A stretch of 7,888 nt of DNA from Fontibacterium sp038145245 (GTDB lineage: Bacteria > Pseudomonadota > Alphaproteobacteria > Pelagibacterales > Pelagibacteraceae): the NCBI GenBank assembly GCA_038145245.1, contig JAYQPI010000035.1, positions 1 to 7,888 on the forward strand, in the 5' to 3' direction. Positions 6,281-7,888 of the stretch are shown here, piece after piece (the stretch's first letter is position 1; each line of letters begins with the position of its first letter). The notes beneath the pieces were generated by a model. It searched no databases. It was not told the origin of the DNA and worked only from the letters and a program-made list of their open reading frames with translations. A program made the translations under genes and the position numbers.

Positions 6281-7575
6281 TTTTTTTTAAGCTGGTTAAT
6301 TGTTTTAGTAAAACTTGGAAAACTAGTTTTTACGTAATCAAAGTCTTTAATTTTAAACGGTTTGTTTAATACTTGTGAAAGAATATAAAATGACATTGCA
6401 ATTCGATGGTCTCCTTTGGCATCAATTTTAATTTTTTTATTTAATTTAAAATAATTTGTTCCGGTAATTTTAACAGAATTTTTCGTTGAGCTAATTTTAA
6501 TGCCTAACGGCTTTAGACCATCTTCCATTGATTTAATTCGATCAGACTCTTTTACCCTAAGTTCTTCTATACCTTTAAAATGAGAGGTTCCTTTTGCAAA
6601 GCATGCTGCAATGAATAGGATAGGGTATTCATCAATTAATCTTGGTGCCATTTTTTCAAGAACTGTTGTTGCTTTTAAGTTAGAACTTTTTGCTTCAATA
6701 TCGCCAACTATTTCTCCACAAACAATTTTTTTATTTTTGATTTTAATTTTAGCTTTCATTTTTTTAAGCACATCTAAGATTCCAGTGCGGGTTGGATTTA
6801 GTAAAACATTTTTAATTATTACTTTTGAGTTTTTAGAGATAAGCGCAAGGATGATCATAAATGCGGCAGAGGAAATATCTCCTGGAACAGAAATATCTTT
6901 TGCATCAATTGGAGTTTTGCCAAAAATTGAAATGATCTTTTTATTCTTAGTTTTTTTAACTTTAATATCAGCGCCTAAATATTTAAGCATGATTTCGGTA
7001 TGATCACGTGTTTCAAAACGTTCCTCTAATGTTGAAATTCCTTTTGTATTTAATGCAGCTAAACACCAAGCCGATTTTAATTGTGCGCTAGGCACAGTTA
7101 ATTTTTGATCATTTTGTAATCCAATATAAGAGCCTAAAAATTTAAATGGCATTGTGTTTTTATTTTCTGGTAATGCATTTGCACCAAACTCTCTAAGTAA
7201 ATTGATTACCCTTGCCATTGGACGTTTTGATAGGGACTTATCGCCTGTAAAATTTATTGTAATTGGATAGGTTGCAAGTAAGCCCATCATTAATCTAGCC
7301 GTTGTACCGCTGTTACCGCAATTAATCACACCGTTATATTCTCTAAGTCCACCAACCACTAAACCATATACGTAATAATATTTCCCTTTCTTAATAATAC
7401 GGACGCCAAATTTTCTAAGTGCATTCATGGTACTGAACACATCTGCAGACTCTAGAAGATTTGTAACTTTTACAATTCCTGTTGCTTGCGAACCGATGAT
7501 CAGCGCACGATGTGAAATAGATTTATCGCCTGGGATATTGATAGTTCCTACAAATTTTGGCAATTTTTTATTCAT
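6277..7575 (-). CDS. aroA: 3-phosphoshikimate 1-carboxyvinyltransferase (EPSP synthase)
   Basis: 432 aa. Joins shikimate-3-phosphate and PEP to give EPSP in the shikimate pathway, which feeds chorismate to the trp branch. Seen in order: PGDKSISHRA at 15-24; NCGNSGTTARLMMG at 85-98; GDKSLSKRPM at 111-120; SAQLKS at 163-168; RDHTEIML at 190-197; LNPTRTG at 259-265; IDEYPIL at 314-320 with catalytic Asp315; ELRVKESDR at 338-346; GDHRIAMS at 388-395. All substrate and catalytic motifs are present. The overall pattern (RDHTE.ML, NPTRTG, ELRVKESDR) resembles the class II type found in many alphaproteobacteria; the class is inferred from motif memory only. ATG at 7575 has no clear Shine-Dalgarno. 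It is the first gene of the nine-gene minus-strand series, with a promoter candidate just upstream, and its stop overlaps the cmk start. Confidence 0.97.
   Translation of the reverse strand: MNKKLPKFVGTINIPGDKSISHRALIIGSQATGIVKVTNLLESADVFSTMNALRKFGVRIIKKGKYYYVYGLVVGGLREYNGVINCGNSGTTARLMMGLLATYPITINFTGDKSLSKRPMARVINLLREFGANALPENKNTMPFKFLGSYIGLQNDQKLTVPSAQLKSAWCLAALNTKGISTLEERFETRDHTEIMLKYLGADIKVKKTKNKKIISIFGKTPIDAKDISVPGDISSAAFMIILALISKNSKVIIKNVLLNPTRTGILDVLKKMKAKIKIKNKKIVCGEIVGDIEAKSSNLKATTVLEKMAPRLIDEYPILFIAACFAKGTSHFKGIEELRVKESDRIKSMEDGLKPLGIKISSTKNSVKITGTNYFKLNKKIKIDAKGDHRIAMSFYILSQVLNKPFKIKDFDYVKTSFPSFTKTINQLKKN
6280..6286 (-). other. Possible -1 slippery heptamer at the aroA stop / cmk start
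   Basis: In the aroA frame the last codons read CTT AAA AAA AAT TGA. A AAA AAT fits the X-XXY-YYZ pattern for -1 slippage (X=A, Y=A, Z=T). A slip of one base back on these codons makes the next codon TTG, which is exactly the cmk start codon, so the shifted frame continues through all of cmk. The product would be an AroA-Cmk fusion of about 660 aa. Only the pattern is seen; no downstream stimulatory hairpin was identified and A-runs are frequent in AT-rich DNA. Confidence 0.3.
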
Positions 7576-7595
7576 TTTGCTGATTTTTTATTAAG

Positions 7596-7623
7596 TTGAT
7601 AATTACATTAAACTTTATATACA
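7596..7623 (+). promoter_or_regulatory. Promoter candidate for the FYDLN-type gene
   Basis: TTGATA (-35, 7596-7601; 5 of 6) and TATACA (-10, 7618-7623; 4 of 6) with a 16-nt spacer. The predicted start near 7630 gives a leader of about 38 nt to the TTG at 7668. It overlaps the divergent aroA promoter candidate across the shared TATATA. Confidence 0.5.
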
Positions 7624-7643
7624 AGCAAAAATTAATCGATCAA
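7616..7643 (-). promoter_or_regulatory. Promoter candidate for the aroA operon
   Basis: On the minus strand, TTGATC (-35, 7638-7643) and TATATA (-10, 7616-7621) are separated by 16 nt, each matching 4 of 6 consensus positions. The predicted start near 7609 would leave a leader of about 33 nt before the aroA ATG. In a region this AT-rich chance matches are common, but the location between divergent genes is right and there is no other room for an operon promoter. Confidence 0.5.
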
Positions 7644-7657
7644 ATTTAACTATATTT

Positions 7658-7662
7658 AGAGG
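7658..7662 (+). promoter_or_regulatory. Ribosome binding site for the FYDLN-type gene
   Basis: AGAGG lies 5 nt before the TTG start at 7668. It matters because it decides the start: an in-frame TAA sits at 7647 and no ATG or GTG occurs between that stop and the conserved WGTKR segment. Confidence 0.6.
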
Positions 7663-7667
7663 CTACA

Positions 7668-7888
7668 TTGGATAAAAAAAACTGGGGAACTAAAAGACTT
7701 TGTGAGTGCGGAAAAAAATTTTACGATTTTAATAAAAATCCAATTATTTGTCCTTGCGGAAAAACTCAAACCTACGAAGATAAATTTGCAAAACTTGCAG
7801 CTGTTAAACCTGTAAATTCTAAAAAAGATATTGATCCAGATGCAATAGCGGATGGAGAAGATTTTGTAGCTAAAGAGGATCAAGGTGA
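7668..7888 (+). CDS. FYDLN-type small zinc-ribbon protein (TIGR02300-like), N-terminal part
   Basis: 73 complete codons are visible; the gene runs past the right edge. The start is TTG at 7668, supported by AGAGG upstream. The first 40 residues match the alphaproteobacterial FYDLN family (consensus LGTKRxCPxTGKKFYDLNKDPIVSPYTG): WGTKRLCECGKKFYDFNKNPI at about 6-26, then CPCGK at 28-32. Unlike the common family pattern, in which cysteines are largely lost, four cysteines remain (12, 14, 28, 30) as two CxCG knuckles, so it could bind zinc. From about residue 48 it turns acidic and probably disordered (DIDPDAIADGED...), as expected for this family, whose members usually have a long acidic C-terminus. 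The function is unknown; conserved position upstream of and divergent from aroA may reflect a link to this operon, but that is inference. Confidence 0.85.
   Translation, partial: MDKKNWGTKRLCECGKKFYDFNKNPIICPCGKTQTYEDKFAKLAAVKPVNSKKDIDPDAIADGEDFVAKEDQG

Noticed and set aside
6611..7003. Plus-strand open frame of 130 codons opposite aroA
   Set aside because: It lies wholly antisense to a well-supported aroA, has no recognisable motif and its hydrophobic composition is what antisense of Lys/Asn/Ile-rich genes gives.
7656..7883. Minus-strand open frame opposite the FYDLN-type gene
   Set aside because: The plus frame carries the conserved WGTKR, FYDFNKNPI and CxCG motifs and a ribosome site; the minus frame is its complement.

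Overview
The window is AT-rich (roughly one third G+C by eye) and looks like a low-GC, streamlined alphaproteobacterium, possibly SAR11-like or another marine lineage. The reasons are the gene order FYDLN-type protein / aroA-cmk-rpsA-ihfB, a typical alphaproteobacterial block; the FYDLN zinc-ribbon protein itself; mostly zero-length or overlapping gene junctions; and almost no Shine-Dalgarno sequences. The lineage is inferred from context and was not tested by any search.

Layout: nine genes lie head to tail on the minus strand, in transcription order aroA, cmk, rpsA, ihfB, pyrF, trpF, trpB, trpA and accD (cut by the window's left edge). The only gap inside the series is 57 bp between rpsA and ihfB. 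All other junctions touch or overlap: TTGA at aroA/cmk, 26 nt at cmk/rpsA, TAATG at ihfB/pyrF, a direct abutment at pyrF/trpF, ATGA at trpF/trpB, 8 nt at trpB/trpA and ATGA at trpA/accD. This suggests one long operon read from a promoter just upstream of aroA. On the plus strand at the right edge, a FYDLN-type zinc-ribbon gene diverges from aroA; the 92-bp intergenic region holds two back-to-back promoter candidates sharing one TATATA. No RNA gene, mobile element, CRISPR array or gene-free stretch above 300 bp was seen.

Function: aroA (chorismate branch), trpF, trpB and trpA (late tryptophan pathway), cmk and pyrF (pyrimidine nucleotides), rpsA (translation), ihfB (DNA architecture) and accD (fatty acid synthesis) are core housekeeping functions placed in one transcript.

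The main surprise is the tryptophan synthase pair. TrpB is a full-length intact ORF with the PLP lysine, but many residues that are nearly invariant in the family are changed. In Salmonella/E. coli numbering these are Glu109 to Asp, Gln114-His115 to Tyr-Ala, the KREDLLH segment before the lysine, Asn89, Lys167, the HPYP motif, Asn236, and Ser377 to Cys. TrpA keeps Glu49 and Asp60 but its PFSDP loop reads PHNTP, so Asp56 is lost. alphaAsp56 and betaLys167 are known to form the inter-subunit salt bridge, so both ends of that contact are missing together. TrpF also lacks its usual GG[ST]G loop. The trpFBA block therefore looks like a co-diverged, possibly re-specialised or differently regulated tryptophan synthase. 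A second point of interest is a slippery A-run at the aroA stop, from which a -1 slip would run straight into cmk.
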